Shown: piece after piece, positions 27,102 through 36,674 of the stretch
Layout of the letters: every line of letters starts with the position of its first letter
Numbering within the stretch: the stretch's first letter is position 1
Program-made: the position numbers and the translations under genes
Notes under the pieces: model-generated
What the model was told of the DNA's origin: nothing
The model's input: the letters and a program-made list of their open reading frames with translations, nothing else
Databases searched by the model: none
Assembly (NCBI GenBank): GCA_049522195.1
Contig: JBEKOB010000008.1
Location: 5,087-69,086, forward strand
Reading direction: 5' to 3'
Length of the DNA: 64,000 nucleotides
Source: UBA9647 sp049522195
GTDB lineage: Bacteria; Bacteroidota; Ignavibacteria; UBA10030

Positions 27102-30100
27102 ATGAAAATCTGGAGTATTGCAGTTGACAACAAGACCGCAGTATATATCCTGATGGTCTTGATCGTGATGTTCGGCTGGAGTTCGTACACCGATCTTCCG
27201 CGCGAAGCCGCTCCCGACGTGAAGATTCCGTTGATCATCGTGGCGACACCGTACATTGGTGTGTCTCCTGTCGATATCGAGGGATTGATCACACAACCGC
27301 TTGAGAAGGAACTCAAGGGGCTCAAGGATATCAAACACATTACCTCCGTTTCCAAAGAGGGACTTTCTACTATTCAGGTGGAGTTCAATACCGGCATCGA
27401 TATTGACGAAGGACTACGGCGTGTTCGGGACAAGGTCAATTCGGCACGATCGCAGCTTCCCAGCGACATTCTTGATCCCGTGATCAACGAGATCAATATC
27501 AGCGAGTTCCCCATCATGTATGTCAACGTGAGCGGGCAGGTCGGACTGGCACGACTGAAGAAAATTGCAGATGATTTGCGCGACGATATCGAGGCGATTC
27601 CCGGCGTTATCGCATCAGACATTACGGGCGGACTCGAGCCAGAAGTACAGGTTAACGTCGACGTCTACCGGATGAACGCTTACCAGATCAGCTTTGACGA
27701 TATCGCGAACGCCATACGGGCGGAAAACCTCTCGATCCCTGGCGGGTCCATCGATACCAAAGACAAGAACCTGACGATTCGCATTCCGGGGGAGTTCAAA
27801 GAAGTGCGTCCCCTGGAAGATATCGTGCTGAAGATGCAGAACGGCAAACCCATCTATCTTCGTGACGTGGCAAAGGTCGATTACTCCTTTGAAGACCGTC
27901 AAACCTATGCACGCTTAAATTCGAAAGAGGTGGTATCGGTTCACGTGCGGAAACGCGCTGGCGAGAACCTCCTGCGTATAACAGATGAAGTGAAACAAAT
28001 AGTCGCCGAGAAGCGAACCTCACTCCCGCAGGGCATTTCTATCGATATCTCGAATGACCAGTCAAAGTTTGTGACGAGAATGGTCAAAGAGCTTGAAAAC
28101 AGCGTCTTGACCGGCATGTTCCTGGTTGTCATGTCTCTGTTCATGTTCTTCGGGTTCAAGAACTCACTCTTGATCTCGACGGCGATCCCGCTCTCAATGT
28201 TTGTGGGATTCGTTGTCCTTTCTGCTCTTGGGATCACGTTAAACATGGTCGTGTTATTCTCCATGGTGTTGGTACTCGGCATTCTGGTTGATGATGCCAT
28301 TGTCGTCATTGAAAACACGTACCGGCATCAGCAGGAATATGGGGAAAGCCCGGAAGTAGCTGCGAAGAAGGCAGCCGGTGAGGTCTTCGTGCCCGTCCTG
28401 ACGTCGACCGTAACGACCCTATCGGCATTCCTCCCGCTGGCGTTCTGGCCGGGGATTGTCGGTGACTTCATGAAGTACTTCCCTTACACGCTGATCATTA
28501 CGCTGACAGCATCTCTATTCGTGGCGTATGTCATCAGCCCCGTGCAGGCCGCGCGGTGGATCAACTACAAGCGCGATATACGGAAGGCAAAGGAAAATCT
28601 TGAACACCCACATTGGTACAAGAAATACAACCCATTTACGATCCTATATCACGAGGTCGACAGCATTGTCTTTCCGCGGCTTCAATCAGAATACGTGAAA
28701 ACCCTGAAATGGACGCTCGATCACAAGGGACTAACGATGGGGGGAGCCTTTGGCTTGCTCGTCCTGATCATGGTGTTGTTTGGACTGTTCAACAAGGGGG
28801 TCGATTTCTTCCCGAATACTCAGCCATCGCAGGTCACAATGAATATCGAGATGCCGGCAGGGACTTCACTCGATGTGACCAATAACCTCGCCCAGCTCAT
28901 GGAGGAACGTCTCGATCAGATCCCTGGACGAAAAGATGCCGAGTTCGTCGCGACGAGCGTCGGGACGTCCGACAATGCGTTTGATTTCGGTGGCCAAGGA
29001 ACGCCGAATAAGTCCCAGATCGCGATTATTTTCTATGAGAAGAAGTTGCGCGCACAGAACACGTTCCAGACGCTCGAAGAAGTTCGTAAGACGACCGCGG
29101 GGATCGCGGGTGCAGATCTCCGCGTCGCAAAGCAGCAGATGGGTCCTCCCGTTGGAGCACCTGTGAGCGTAGAGATTTCAGGTCAGGATTATGATCAGCT
29201 CGAGTCACTCAGTCTCGTCGTGCGGGAAAAGATCAAAGACATCCCGGGCCTTGTCGATCTCAAGGACGACTACAACACCGGCCGTCCCGAGGTTGAAATA
29301 AGGATCGATCGCGAGAAAGCGGGTATGTACTACACGAGCACCGGTCAGATCGCCTCGACCGTGCGAGCCGCGATTGCCGGCGTTGATGCATCGAAGTACC
29401 GCGTTGGCGAGGACCAGTACAACATCCGCGTCCGATTACAGGAAGACCAGCGGATGTCACCGAGTGATCTCGAGAACCTGCGGATCACCTTCATGAACCG
29501 CCGCGGACAATTGCTTTCCATCCCTCTGACATCGGTCGCGGATCTTAAGCGAACGACGGCGGTGTCAGATATCAAGCGAAAAGATCAAAAGCGTGTCATC
29601 ACAGTTTCCGCTGACGTTGAGGGACGCGTTCAATCCGACGTCATCAGTGACGTCAAGGCGCGTATCTCGGGCTTGTCGCTTCCGGTCGAGTACGGTATCA
29701 AGCTGACGGGATCACAGGAAGAGCAACAGAAAGCCACGGATTTTCTTGGCAAGGCATTCATCATCACGTTGCTCCTTGTCTTCCTGATTATGGTGGCGGA
29801 GTTCAATTCACTGAAAGTCCCTTTCGTGATCCTCATTTCCGTCCTTCTCTCGCTGATCGGGGTCATGCTTGGGCTGGTGGTCACGCGAACACCCGCGAGC
29901 GTCGTGATGACGGGTGTCGGCGTTGTTGCTCTTGCCGGAATCGTCGTGCGCAACGGCATCGTCCTTCTGGACTTCGTGAAGCACAAACACGATGAAGGGG
30001 GACTCTCACTGGAAGATGCACTTCTCGAAGCGGGAAGGATTCGTCTACGCCCGGTGGTCCTGACGGCAGCTGCAACTGTACTCGGTGTGTTGCCTATGGC

Positions 30101-30320
30101 GACGGGGATCGACTTTGACTGGCGTGAATTCCACTTCATTTTCGGCGCAGAGAGCGCAGAGTTCTGGCGACCGCTGGCAGTAACCATCATTTTCGGTCTG
30201 ACGATTTCCACCTTCTTGACGCTTGTAATCGTCCCCACCGTGTATTCGCTGCTTGAAGAGTGGACGAACAGAGTCTCAAGTTTCTTCAGGCGATTCAGAG
30301 GAAGAGAACAGGAAAACTAA
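27102..30320 (+). CDS. RND-family efflux transporter (AcrB/MexF-like), 1072 aa
   Basis: Proton-driven inner-membrane pump. The start is ATG 27102 (MKIWSIAVDNKTAVYIL...); the earlier frame overlaps the adaptor gene. Helix 1, two large periplasmic loops and 12 membrane helices of normal order are visible; helix 4 carries LGILVDDAIVVIENTYRH, with the aspartates of the proton relay. The length is normal for the family. The substrate (drug, bile or other hydrophobic compound) cannot be told; the helix-4 D-D pair rather points to the HAE/drug type than to heavy metals. Confidence 0.93.
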   Translation: MKIWSIAVDNKTAVYILMVLIVMFGWSSYTDLPREAAPDVKIPLIIVATPYIGVSPVDIEGLITQPLEKELKGLKDIKHITSVSKEGLSTIQVEFNTGIDIDEGLRRVRDKVNSARSQLPSDILDPVINEINISEFPIMYVNVSGQVGLARLKKIADDLRDDIEAIPGVIASDITGGLEPEVQVNVDVYRMNAYQISFDDIANAIRAENLSIPGGSIDTKDKNLTIRIPGEFKEVRPLEDIVLKMQNGKPIYLRDVAKVDYSFEDRQTYARLNSKEVVSVHVRKRAGENLLRITDEVKQIVAEKRTSLPQGISIDISNDQSKFVTRMVKELENSVLTGMFLVVMSLFMFFGFKNSLLISTAIPLSMFVGFVVLSALGITLNMVVLFSMVLVLGILVDDAIVVIENTYRHQQEYGESPEVAAKKAAGEVFVPVLTSTVTTLSAFLPLAFWPGIVGDFMKYFPYTLIITLTASLFVAYVISPVQAARWINYKRDIRKAKENLEHPHWYKKYNPFTILYHEVDSIVFPRLQSEYVKTLKWTLDHKGLTMGGAFGLLVLIMVLFGLFNKGVDFFPNTQPSQVTMNIEMPAGTSLDVTNNLAQLMEERLDQIPGRKDAEFVATSVGTSDNAFDFGGQGTPNKSQIAIIFYEKKLRAQNTFQTLEEVRKTTAGIAGADLRVAKQQMGPPVGAPVSVEISGQDYDQLESLSLVVREKIKDIPGLVDLKDDYNTGRPEVEIRIDREKAGMYYTSTGQIASTVRAAIAGVDASKYRVGEDQYNIRVRLQEDQRMSPSDLENLRITFMNRRGQLLSIPLTSVADLKRTTAVSDIKRKDQKRVITVSADVEGRVQSDVISDVKARISGLSLPVEYGIKLTGSQEEQQKATDFLGKAFIITLLLVFLIMVAEFNSLKVPFVILISVLLSLIGVMLGLVVTRTPASVVMTGVGVVALAGIVVRNGIVLLDFVKHKHDEGGLSLEDALLEAGRIRLRPVVLTAAATVLGVLPMATGIDFDWREFHFIFGAESAEFWRPLAVTIIFGLTISTFLTLVIVPTVYSLLEEWTNRVSSFFRRFRGREQEN

Positions 30321-30374
30321 ACCGGATTCGCGAAAGCGCTGTTGGCATGTGAATCTCAGAACATTTCTCACTCT

Positions 30375-30426
30375 CAGGAATGGGAGCCCGAAGCTCGCAT
30401 AGCTGGTTTTGGTGCTCCCTTTCCTG
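30375..30426 (+). terminator. Terminator of the RND operon
   Basis: CAGGAA-T-GGGAGC pairs with GCTCCC-T-TTCCTG (12 pairs around one mismatch), with a 27-base loop containing a small AGCT stem, and is followed by TTTTTCCCC. It starts 54 bases after the pump stop. Confidence 0.7.
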
Positions 30427-30581
30427 TTTTTCCCCTTTCCGCCAGCCAAATTCCCTTTCAATACCGCCACGTGCGAGACAAATCCCGGTTTCATTCGTTC
30501 TATACTATCATAGAAGAACTTGGTATCTTGATCATCAACCAGTATGCGCTACTGTTGTTGCATCGTATAAGGAAACCGTTC

Positions 30582-31433
30582 ATGACCATGCCCATTTTGA
30601 CCGCATCTCATCGTCTCAGGAACAATTACGGAATGAACTTCGCTCTCTCAAGTCTCGTCGTGTCATTTGTTGTTACTTCTGCACTCATTACATTCACGGG
30701 TTGCAGCAGTACACTCGAGCTCACCAGCCGTTGGACAAATCATGAATTGAGGATTGACGGCACAGGGAAAGAATGGAAAGATGGCACAACGCTGCTTCCC
30801 GGACCCCAGGTCCTCGTTGGAATCAAGAACGACAAGGACAATCTTTACGTTTGCCTGATCACGGCAAATCGAATGACGCAGGCACAGATGCTTGCTCTGG
30901 GAACAACCGTTTGGTTTGATACGGAGGGACAGAAGAACAAGAGGTTCGGCATACAGTTCCCGGTAGCCGGCCTTCTTCAGGGGCGCCGATTCCCGACACA
31001 GCAAAATCCTGAGGATTTGAAACGTCTCATCGAAGCAGCACAGCGACAGTTTGAGGTTGTCGGTCCGGGTCAAGATGAACGTCACCGTATAGCAGACAGG
31101 CAGGACAAGGGTATTGATGTGCACCTCGGCTATGCCGATGGCACGCTTACGTACGAACTGAAGATTCCGCTTCACAAATCTTCCGATCGCCCCTACGCGA
31201 TCGGTGCCGACCCTCTCAAGCGTTTGACGATCGGCCTGGAAACAGGAGAGTACTCCGACGCGATGCGGGCTCAGATGAGCGGGCCCAGCCGATCAGCCGG
31301 CAGTTCAGGAGGGGGCGGAGGAGGCAGGGGTGGGAGGGGCGGTGGTGGCGCACAGAGCTCAAGCGCTCTTGGTGGAGACGCTCCGGAACCTCTCAAACAC
31401 TGGCTCGTTGTACATCTTGTGGCGCCGAATTGA
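30582..31433 (+). CDS. Lipoprotein with CBM9/DOMON-like domain and glycine-rich tail, 283 aa
   Basis: The start is ATG 30582 (AAGGA, 8-9 bases upstream); the longer frame to 30342 crosses the terminator and is unlikely. A hydrophobic segment ends in FTGCSS, a lipobox. Residues about 45-215 resemble the family 9 carbohydrate-binding/DOMON-like fold seen in many Bacteroidota exported proteins (IDGTGKEWKDG...VGIKNDKDNLYVCL). A glycine/arginine-rich low-complexity stretch follows (about 235-258). Function unknown; a ligand-binding surface lipoprotein is likely. Confidence 0.7.
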   Translation: MTMPILTASHRLRNNYGMNFALSSLVVSFVVTSALITFTGCSSTLELTSRWTNHELRIDGTGKEWKDGTTLLPGPQVLVGIKNDKDNLYVCLITANRMTQAQMLALGTTVWFDTEGQKNKRFGIQFPVAGLLQGRRFPTQQNPEDLKRLIEAAQRQFEVVGPGQDERHRIADRQDKGIDVHLGYADGTLTYELKIPLHKSSDRPYAIGADPLKRLTIGLETGEYSDAMRAQMSGPSRSAGSSGGGGGGRGGRGGGGAQSSSALGGDAPEPLKHWLVVHLVAPN

Positions 31434-31534
31434 GGATGAGCGCCCTCGACAATGAACACTGATATGCAGGATTTTCTCTAGAGTTCACACATTTAATTCA
31501 CTCATTCCACAAACAACCAACACGGAGCACATTT

Positions 31535-31921
31535 ATGAAATCATTCGCACACCGCCTCCTCGTCCTCACGGCGATGGTATTTGTTGCCGGCTTGCTGCAG
31601 GTCGCTTTCGCCCAACCACAAGGACAAGGTATGAGGATTTCTCCAAAACAGCGCGCCGATACACTTGGTAAACAACTCGGACTTGATACCGCCACTGTCG
31701 CCAAAGTCGCCGCCATCATGGAAAAGTATCAGAAACAGATGATGGATAAGAGAAATGAACTTCAGGGAGATATGGACAGCATGCGCGCCGCGATGATGGA
31801 AATTCGCGAGAATCAGACCAAGGATATCAAGGCACTGCTGACAAAAGCGCAAGCAGCGAAGTACGACGAGATACTGAAACAACAACAGCAACGGATGCAA
31901 AACCGTCCGCCGCGCAACTGA
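31535..31921 (+). CDS. Spy/CpxP-like periplasmic protein, 128 aa
   Basis: Signal peptide (about 1-26), then a helical, Gln/Met/Lys-rich mature part with the LTxxQ-like pattern (ALLTKAQAAKYDEIL near residue 100) of Spy-type periplasmic chaperones. The C-terminus is basic. A terminator hairpin follows. Family assignment rests on pattern and length. Confidence 0.7.
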   Translation: MKSFAHRLLVLTAMVFVAGLLQVAFAQPQGQGMRISPKQRADTLGKQLGLDTATVAKVAAIMEKYQKQMMDKRNELQGDMDSMRAAMMEIRENQTKDIKALLTKAQAAKYDEILKQQQQRMQNRPPRN

Positions 31922-31943
31922 CGTCGCAGGAACATGTTCAAAG

Positions 31944-31989
31944 AGGGGCGATTCACAGTCCTGGCAAAACTCAGGATCGAATCGCCCCT
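31944..31989 (+). terminator. Hairpin after the Spy-like gene
   Basis: An 11-bp perfect stem AGGGGCGATTC / GAATCGCCCCT, with an inner CCTG/CAGG stem, 22 bases after the stop. The T run after it is broken (TGCTGTTTCTGTCTT). Terminator function is likely. Confidence 0.6.
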
Positions 31990-32132
31990 TGCTGTTTCTG
32001 TCTTCCTCCAGTATATTCACACCAGCAGCACCAAAGAGGTGGAACACATTCCACCTTCCCTCACACCGTGTTCCCTTCATCAGAACCAATCATTGATGGA
32101 TTTCTTCCATCGTCGAGGAAAGCATATCGTTC

Positions 32133-32939
32133 ATGAAGGACAAAGTCATTCTCATTACCGGCTCGACAGATGGCATCGGCAGGCAGGCGGCGCTCGAGCT
32201 CGCCGCCATGGGCGCCACCGTACTGGTTCACGGGCGTAATGAAAGCCGTGGCAAGAATGTCGTGGAAGAGATTCGCAAATCGACTGGAAATCAGAAAGTC
32301 GATTTGCTCATAGCGGACTTTTCTTCGATGGAGCAGGTTCGCCGGCTGGCCGCCGACGTGAAGCAACGCTGCGCCGCTCTTCATGTACTTATCAACAATG
32401 CGGGCGTTTTTATGAACGAGAGACGACTCACTGTTGACGGGTTCGAAACGACTTTCGCCGTCAACCACCTTGCGCCGTTCCTCCTGACCAACCTTCTTCT
32501 GGATCTTCTGAAGGAGAGTGCTCCCGCGCGTGTCATCACTGTCAGCTCAGTGGCTCACACAAGGGGAAAACTGGACTTTGAGAACCTTCAGGCAGAAAGA
32601 CGCTTTGGCGGCTACAGCGCGTATGCACTTTCAAAACTCGCAAACATGCTGTTTACGTACGAGCTTGGCGATATGCTTGCGGGAACAGGTATCACATCAA
32701 ACTGTCTGCACCCGGGCCTCATCGGAACGAAGCTCCTTCGCACGGGCTTCAACATCACCGGATCGAGTACGGCGGACGGAGCAGAGACACTTATCTATCT
32801 TGCCACATCACCTGAGGTCGACGCTGTGACCGGAAAATACTTTCAGGAGAAGCAGGAAACCCCTTCATCACCAATCACCCATGACGCCGCCCTCCGCAAA
32901 AGAATGTGGGAGGTCAGTGCGCAACTCACCGGTCTCTAA
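32133..32939 (+). CDS. Short-chain dehydrogenase/reductase, 268 aa
   Basis: NAD(P)-dependent oxidoreductase of the retinol-dehydrogenase-like SDR type. TGSTDGIG (9-16) is the dinucleotide-binding motif, NNAG lies near residue 89, catalytic Ser in VSSVAH near 135 and YALSK near 166 carries the Tyr and Lys. His-Gly-Arg (HGRN) after the second strand suggests NADP. The substrate is unknown; the gene is isolated. Confidence 0.88.
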   Translation: MKDKVILITGSTDGIGRQAALELAAMGATVLVHGRNESRGKNVVEEIRKSTGNQKVDLLIADFSSMEQVRRLAADVKQRCAALHVLINNAGVFMNERRLTVDGFETTFAVNHLAPFLLTNLLLDLLKESAPARVITVSSVAHTRGKLDFENLQAERRFGGYSAYALSKLANMLFTYELGDMLAGTGITSNCLHPGLIGTKLLRTGFNITGSSTADGAETLIYLATSPEVDAVTGKYFQEKQETPSSPITHDAALRKRMWEVSAQLTGL

Positions 32940-32966
32940 GAAGGTGCCACGCACCACACGCCATTT

Positions 32967-33003
32967 CATTATTCTAGATTCGACGTTCGTTATTGGATAC
33001 TCA
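32967..33003 (-). repeat. Dispersed intergenic repeat, third (diverged) copy
   Basis: Read on the minus strand it matches, with one short insertion, the repeat copies at 48911 and 49151 (TGAGTATCCAA, then CGTCGAAT and AATAATGAA). It sits in the 150-base gap after the SDR gene. Confidence 0.5.
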
Positions 33004-33093
33004 GGTAAATCTCGAATATCGAACAATCGAACTCCCAACGCAGAAGTGAGGGTAGGTGGACTGCAATTCGGTCGACGCAAGAATCCGCGTCGT

Positions 33094-35328
33094 TTAGTTG
33101 GGTAGGATGCCTTCTGCAGAAACTCGCTTCGTTGAACTCCATACCTGCTTTCCGCGAACCCGCAGGTACGTCCCATCGACAAGACTATAGCGGACAGTCT
33201 GATTCCCTTCGTGATGCATCACTAACACCAATGCATCTGTCTCAATCTCACCTTCCCTGGTCGACTCGGATGGGACATACAGATCATCCGATCCCTCCGG
33301 CGATTGTAGTCGGAAGTGTGTCCCCGAGATTGCGGAGTATTTGACGGAAGTGATTTCGTGGCGGTAGGGAAAGAGAAGAACATTGTACTTCATCGTGCTG
33401 GCGGCTTTTGAAATCTGGTCGAAAGCGATCCAGTTGATCTGCTCTGTCTTCCCCGGCGTAAGGTCACTTGTGCTGGAGGCCATCGAGGTGCCGGTCCGCG
33501 GGCTCCCGCCGCCGGCGAGTGGATAGATAAGCATGCCCGGCTGACCTGTGCTGTAATACTCGTGCCCATCACGCACAAGCGAAGTCGGAGTGTGGAAATA
33601 CCATGAAAGTGTATCTCCCCCCTTCTCACACTTCAGATCGTCGAGGATGACCCAATAGCGGTGGTTGACAAAGAGAATCTGACGGCGATGTCGCACTCCT
33701 GATCGTTGATAGCCGCGGTGTTCTCCCGAGAAATACTCGAGCAGAGAATTTGAACTCCACTTGATATTCTCCCCTTCTACGGACTCGCGCTCCATGTTCC
33801 GGCCATTGACCGTCACCATATTATGCGCCTGGGAAGACTTATACCATGGAATGTAAAGGGGGTCGTCATAGGTCAGACCGATCCCGGCGTCAACAGCGAA
33901 GGCCTTGCCGTATGCATACACCTCGAAGTCGAGCATATCACTGTGCGTATGCGGCCCATTCCATTTTCCGTAGTTGACATTCAGATAGAGCGCGCTGGGA
34001 GTCCAGTCGCTTCTCATCACTGTGAAGCCTGAAGCGGGCATATGGCGGGAAACAAATGGGGGGAGCGTCAGGCTTGCGGCATTCGTGGAAATACCGAACA
34101 GGTTATTCAGGACGCCGTAGACGTATGGCTTCTTGTAGAACTCCGCTCCATCCTGAAGGATGAATGCAGGAAACAGTCCGCGGTGGCTATCATTGATGGA
34201 CGGAATCTCCCCCGTCGGCGCAAGCATGGCGATCCACCAATCGATCGTGTTGCCCATTCGCTGACGGATCTCCTGCTCAAGGTCCTCCCGAACGTGGTAC
34301 ACCGAGAGCAAGTAGTAGAGGTTCCGATAGGAAAGATATGTTGCCTGCGTGTAATTTCTTGGGGCCCGTTCGGAGTGCCCCCCGTCCTCAAAGAAGTCCT
34401 GCTGCAAATGCTCTTCGAGGCGTTGCAGCGCCAGCTTCAACCATTCTTTTGAATCCTTGAACTCGGGGAACACCATGGCAAGCTGCGCCAGCATGTAGCT
34501 GCCATGGATCTGCCAGTTTCCGGACCGATACCCCTCCCACTGCTCAAGCTGGTATAACCATCGGCCAGCGGCAAGGATGGTTTTCAGCATTCGCTCATGG
34601 GTCAGCAGCGATCGCTGCGCATATGGCAGAAAATAGTACTCGATGAACATTCTGTTCCTGACACCCAATCCAAGTTCATAGTAAACCACATCCAGCTCGG
34701 GGAATCCACGAGTGATGGAGTTTCGTTGCTCATACCATTGATGAAAGAGCTCATCGAATTTCGCAAGGTATCGTTGATCACCGCTGTTCACATACGCGAG
34801 GATGAGCGCCTTCGACCACCCCCAGTAGTGAAATCCGTACTTGCCCGATTGGCCGACTTCACGATTGAAGTCCACCTTCTGTCCAAAATCGACAACAACA
34901 TCCCCCCAGGGACGGAAAATATTCTTCAGGATGAGCGACGCCCTGGCCATAACAGTGTCGTTTTCCTCCTTGGAGTGGGATGCATATGCCCGGACATCCT
35001 CGTACCCCATCAGCATTTCTGTATCGGTCAGAAGGTGGTAGGTCTGCGTTGCATATTTCGGTTGCTGTTTGGAATCCCAGTACGACCCCCATGCGCGATA
35101 GGCCTGAGCGTAGTCCTCTCGCCGAGCGGCGGCTTCCGTACTTCCCAACGCTGGTTGATCCAGTTGCAGGGCGCCGAAGAGATCGGCATCACTGATGGCT
35201 TTGATCTGGTGTTCTACGTAGTCAGCGTTGCTGAGCAGCGAATGATCAGAGAACTTGAGCTGACCAATGAGAGCGTTTGACGCGAGAAAGAGGATAGAAA
35301 GAAACAGAACTGAGCGATGGTTTCTCAT
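33094..35328 (-). CDS. Exported heparinase II/III-like polysaccharide lyase, 744 aa
   Basis: Signal peptide (about 1-22), an alpha-helical toroid (about 60-400) and a beta-sandwich domain (about 440-744). The linker region shows GNWQIHGSYMLAQLAM near 270, ERAPRNY with its Tyr, and NGPHTHSDMLDFEVYAYGK, the His-containing Heparinase II/III segment that helps hold the metal and the substrate. It probably degrades an acidic polysaccharide (uronate-containing). It stands alone, with no SusC/D genes, which is unlike a typical PUL. Confidence 0.82.
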   Translation of the reverse strand: MRNHRSVLFLSILFLASNALIGQLKFSDHSLLSNADYVEHQIKAISDADLFGALQLDQPALGSTEAAARREDYAQAYRAWGSYWDSKQQPKYATQTYHLLTDTEMLMGYEDVRAYASHSKEENDTVMARASLILKNIFRPWGDVVVDFGQKVDFNREVGQSGKYGFHYWGWSKALILAYVNSGDQRYLAKFDELFHQWYEQRNSITRGFPELDVVYYELGLGVRNRMFIEYYFLPYAQRSLLTHERMLKTILAAGRWLYQLEQWEGYRSGNWQIHGSYMLAQLAMVFPEFKDSKEWLKLALQRLEEHLQQDFFEDGGHSERAPRNYTQATYLSYRNLYYLLSVYHVREDLEQEIRQRMGNTIDWWIAMLAPTGEIPSINDSHRGLFPAFILQDGAEFYKKPYVYGVLNNLFGISTNAASLTLPPFVSRHMPASGFTVMRSDWTPSALYLNVNYGKWNGPHTHSDMLDFEVYAYGKAFAVDAGIGLTYDDPLYIPWYKSSQAHNMVTVNGRNMERESVEGENIKWSSNSLLEYFSGEHRGYQRSGVRHRRQILFVNHRYWVILDDLKCEKGGDTLSWYFHTPTSLVRDGHEYYSTGQPGMLIYPLAGGGSPRTGTSMASSTSDLTPGKTEQINWIAFDQISKAASTMKYNVLLFPYRHEITSVKYSAISGTHFRLQSPEGSDDLYVPSESTREGEIETDALVLVMHHEGNQTVRYSLVDGTYLRVRGKQVWSSTKRVSAEGILPN

Positions 35329-35403
35329 GAGGATGGGATATCCAGACTATGAAGGAGGAACTTCTGAGGTTTGATGATGCCGGAAGGAGGGGACCAGAGG
35401 GTT

Positions 35404-36294
35404 TTACGGGAGTGTGAGCTCCATACCTTCCCGCGCGCCGATGCATTCGGTCTTGCCGTCAATGAGCTTTGTAAGATGATTCGCTTCCTTCACCATCCCG
35501 TCCACAAAACTATCATCGTGATGCGGGTCGTGATGAAAGAGGGCCCATTTTTTCACATTGGCTTGAACCGCGAAACGCACAACAGACTCCACCGGGGAAT
35601 GTCCCCACCCTCGCTTGTCTTTGTTGTACTCCTCTGTTGTGTATTGCGCCTCACCGATCAGAAGATCCGCCTGCGAGAGAAACTCTACAAACTTCTCGTC
35701 GAGGTAAGTCGGAAAATCCAGGGCAGTCGCGGGATTCTGGGAGTGCTTGAACAGCGTTCCTTGATACGGCTCGTTGTCGGTTGCGTACACAACGCTTGAT
35801 TTTCCATCCGATACACGGTACGCGAGGCAAAGCGCAGGATGATTCAGGTAGAAGTGCCGCACGGAGAGTTCATTGATCGTAATATCTTCCCGCATTTCGT
35901 GGACGTGAAGATCAGCACTCATCGCCCCCAGCTCAACGGGGAAGTAATCCGAGTCCATCTGGATCGTGAGGATCTTATCGAGCGATTTGTCGCGCCCCGG
36001 GGGACCGTAGAGGTGGATGGTGTTTTTCTTTTCGTATGCTGGAAGGAAAAAAGGAAAACCCTGGATGTGATCCCAGTGGGTGTGACTGATGAAGACGTGG
36101 ATCGTCAGAGGCTGGGTAGGAAATTCTTTGAGCAGTTGATCGCCGAGCTCACGGATGCCGGTGCCGGCGTCGAATATGACAATGTGGGAGCCTGTGCGTA
36201 ACTCGACGCACGAAGTATTCCCCCCATAGCGCGTCGTCGAAGAACCCGGTGTGGCAATGGAACCGCGTGTGCCCCAGAAGCGGACCTTCATCAT
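35404..36294 (-). CDS. MBL-fold metallohydrolase, 296 aa
   Basis: Metallo-beta-lactamase fold with the metal motif HTHWDH at 71-76 and a second set of metal ligands later (HPALCLAYR, ATDNEP, GEAQYT and HDDSF around 145-275). It resembles the class II cyclic-nucleotide phosphodiesterase/PhnP type of hydrolase often found with signalling domains. The gene begins on the stop of the receiver gene upstream (TAATG), so it is translated with it. A signalling hydrolase is inferred; the substrate is not known. Confidence 0.82.
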   Translation of the reverse strand: MMKVRFWGTRGSIATPGSSTTRYGGNTSCVELRTGSHIVIFDAGTGIRELGDQLLKEFPTQPLTIHVFISHTHWDHIQGFPFFLPAYEKKNTIHLYGPPGRDKSLDKILTIQMDSDYFPVELGAMSADLHVHEMREDITINELSVRHFYLNHPALCLAYRVSDGKSSVVYATDNEPYQGTLFKHSQNPATALDFPTYLDEKFVEFLSQADLLIGEAQYTTEEYNKDKRGWGHSPVESVVRFAVQANVKKWALFHHDPHHDDSFVDGMVKEANHLTKLIDGKTECIGAREGMELTLP

Positions 36295-36674
36295 TACGAG
36301 TTCTTGCGTTTGTGCATGTGGTCGCTGGCAGTCTTCATCAGGTCACCGAACTCGAATGGCTTCACGACGTACGCATCCGCTCCCAATTCCGCAGCCTTGT
36401 CCATGTCGGGCTTGTAGGATTTTGCAGACATGATGATGATCGCCGTTTTCGAGAACCGGCTATCTTTGCGGAGCAGCTGGCACACCTCGAATCCAAGGAG
36501 CTTTGGCATGACGAGATCGAGGAGGATAAGATCGGGCAATTCAGTTTGAGCGATCCTCACCGCATCCTCACCGTTGTCGGCCTGGAATACGGTGAATCCA
36601 TTTCGCTCAAAGCCCAACACGATCATCTTCCGGAAAAAATCCTCATCGTCGACGATGAGCACTTTCGGTTTCAC
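36294..36674 (-). CDS. Single-domain response regulator, 126 aa
   Basis: Receiver domain only: VDDE near residues 8-11, phosphoacceptor Asp in LLDLVMP near residue 53, Ser in MSAKS and Lys in VVKPFEF. The start is set at GTG 36674, which gives the usual length; upstream in-frame codons to 36773 are not receiver-like. It overlaps the MBL gene by one base. It may switch the hydrolase or a partner by phosphorylation. No kinase is adjacent. Confidence 0.82.
   Translation of the reverse strand: MKPKVLIVDDEDFFRKMIVLGFERNGFTVFQADNGEDAVRIAQTELPDLILLDLVMPKLLGFEVCQLLRKDSRFSKTAIIIMSAKSYKPDMDKAAELGADAYVVKPFEFGDLMKTASDHMHKRKNS

Noticed and set aside
30342..30581. N-terminal extension of the CBM9-like lipoprotein
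   Set aside because: It crosses the RND operon terminator and lacks a ribosome site; the lipoprotein signal begins after ATG 30582.
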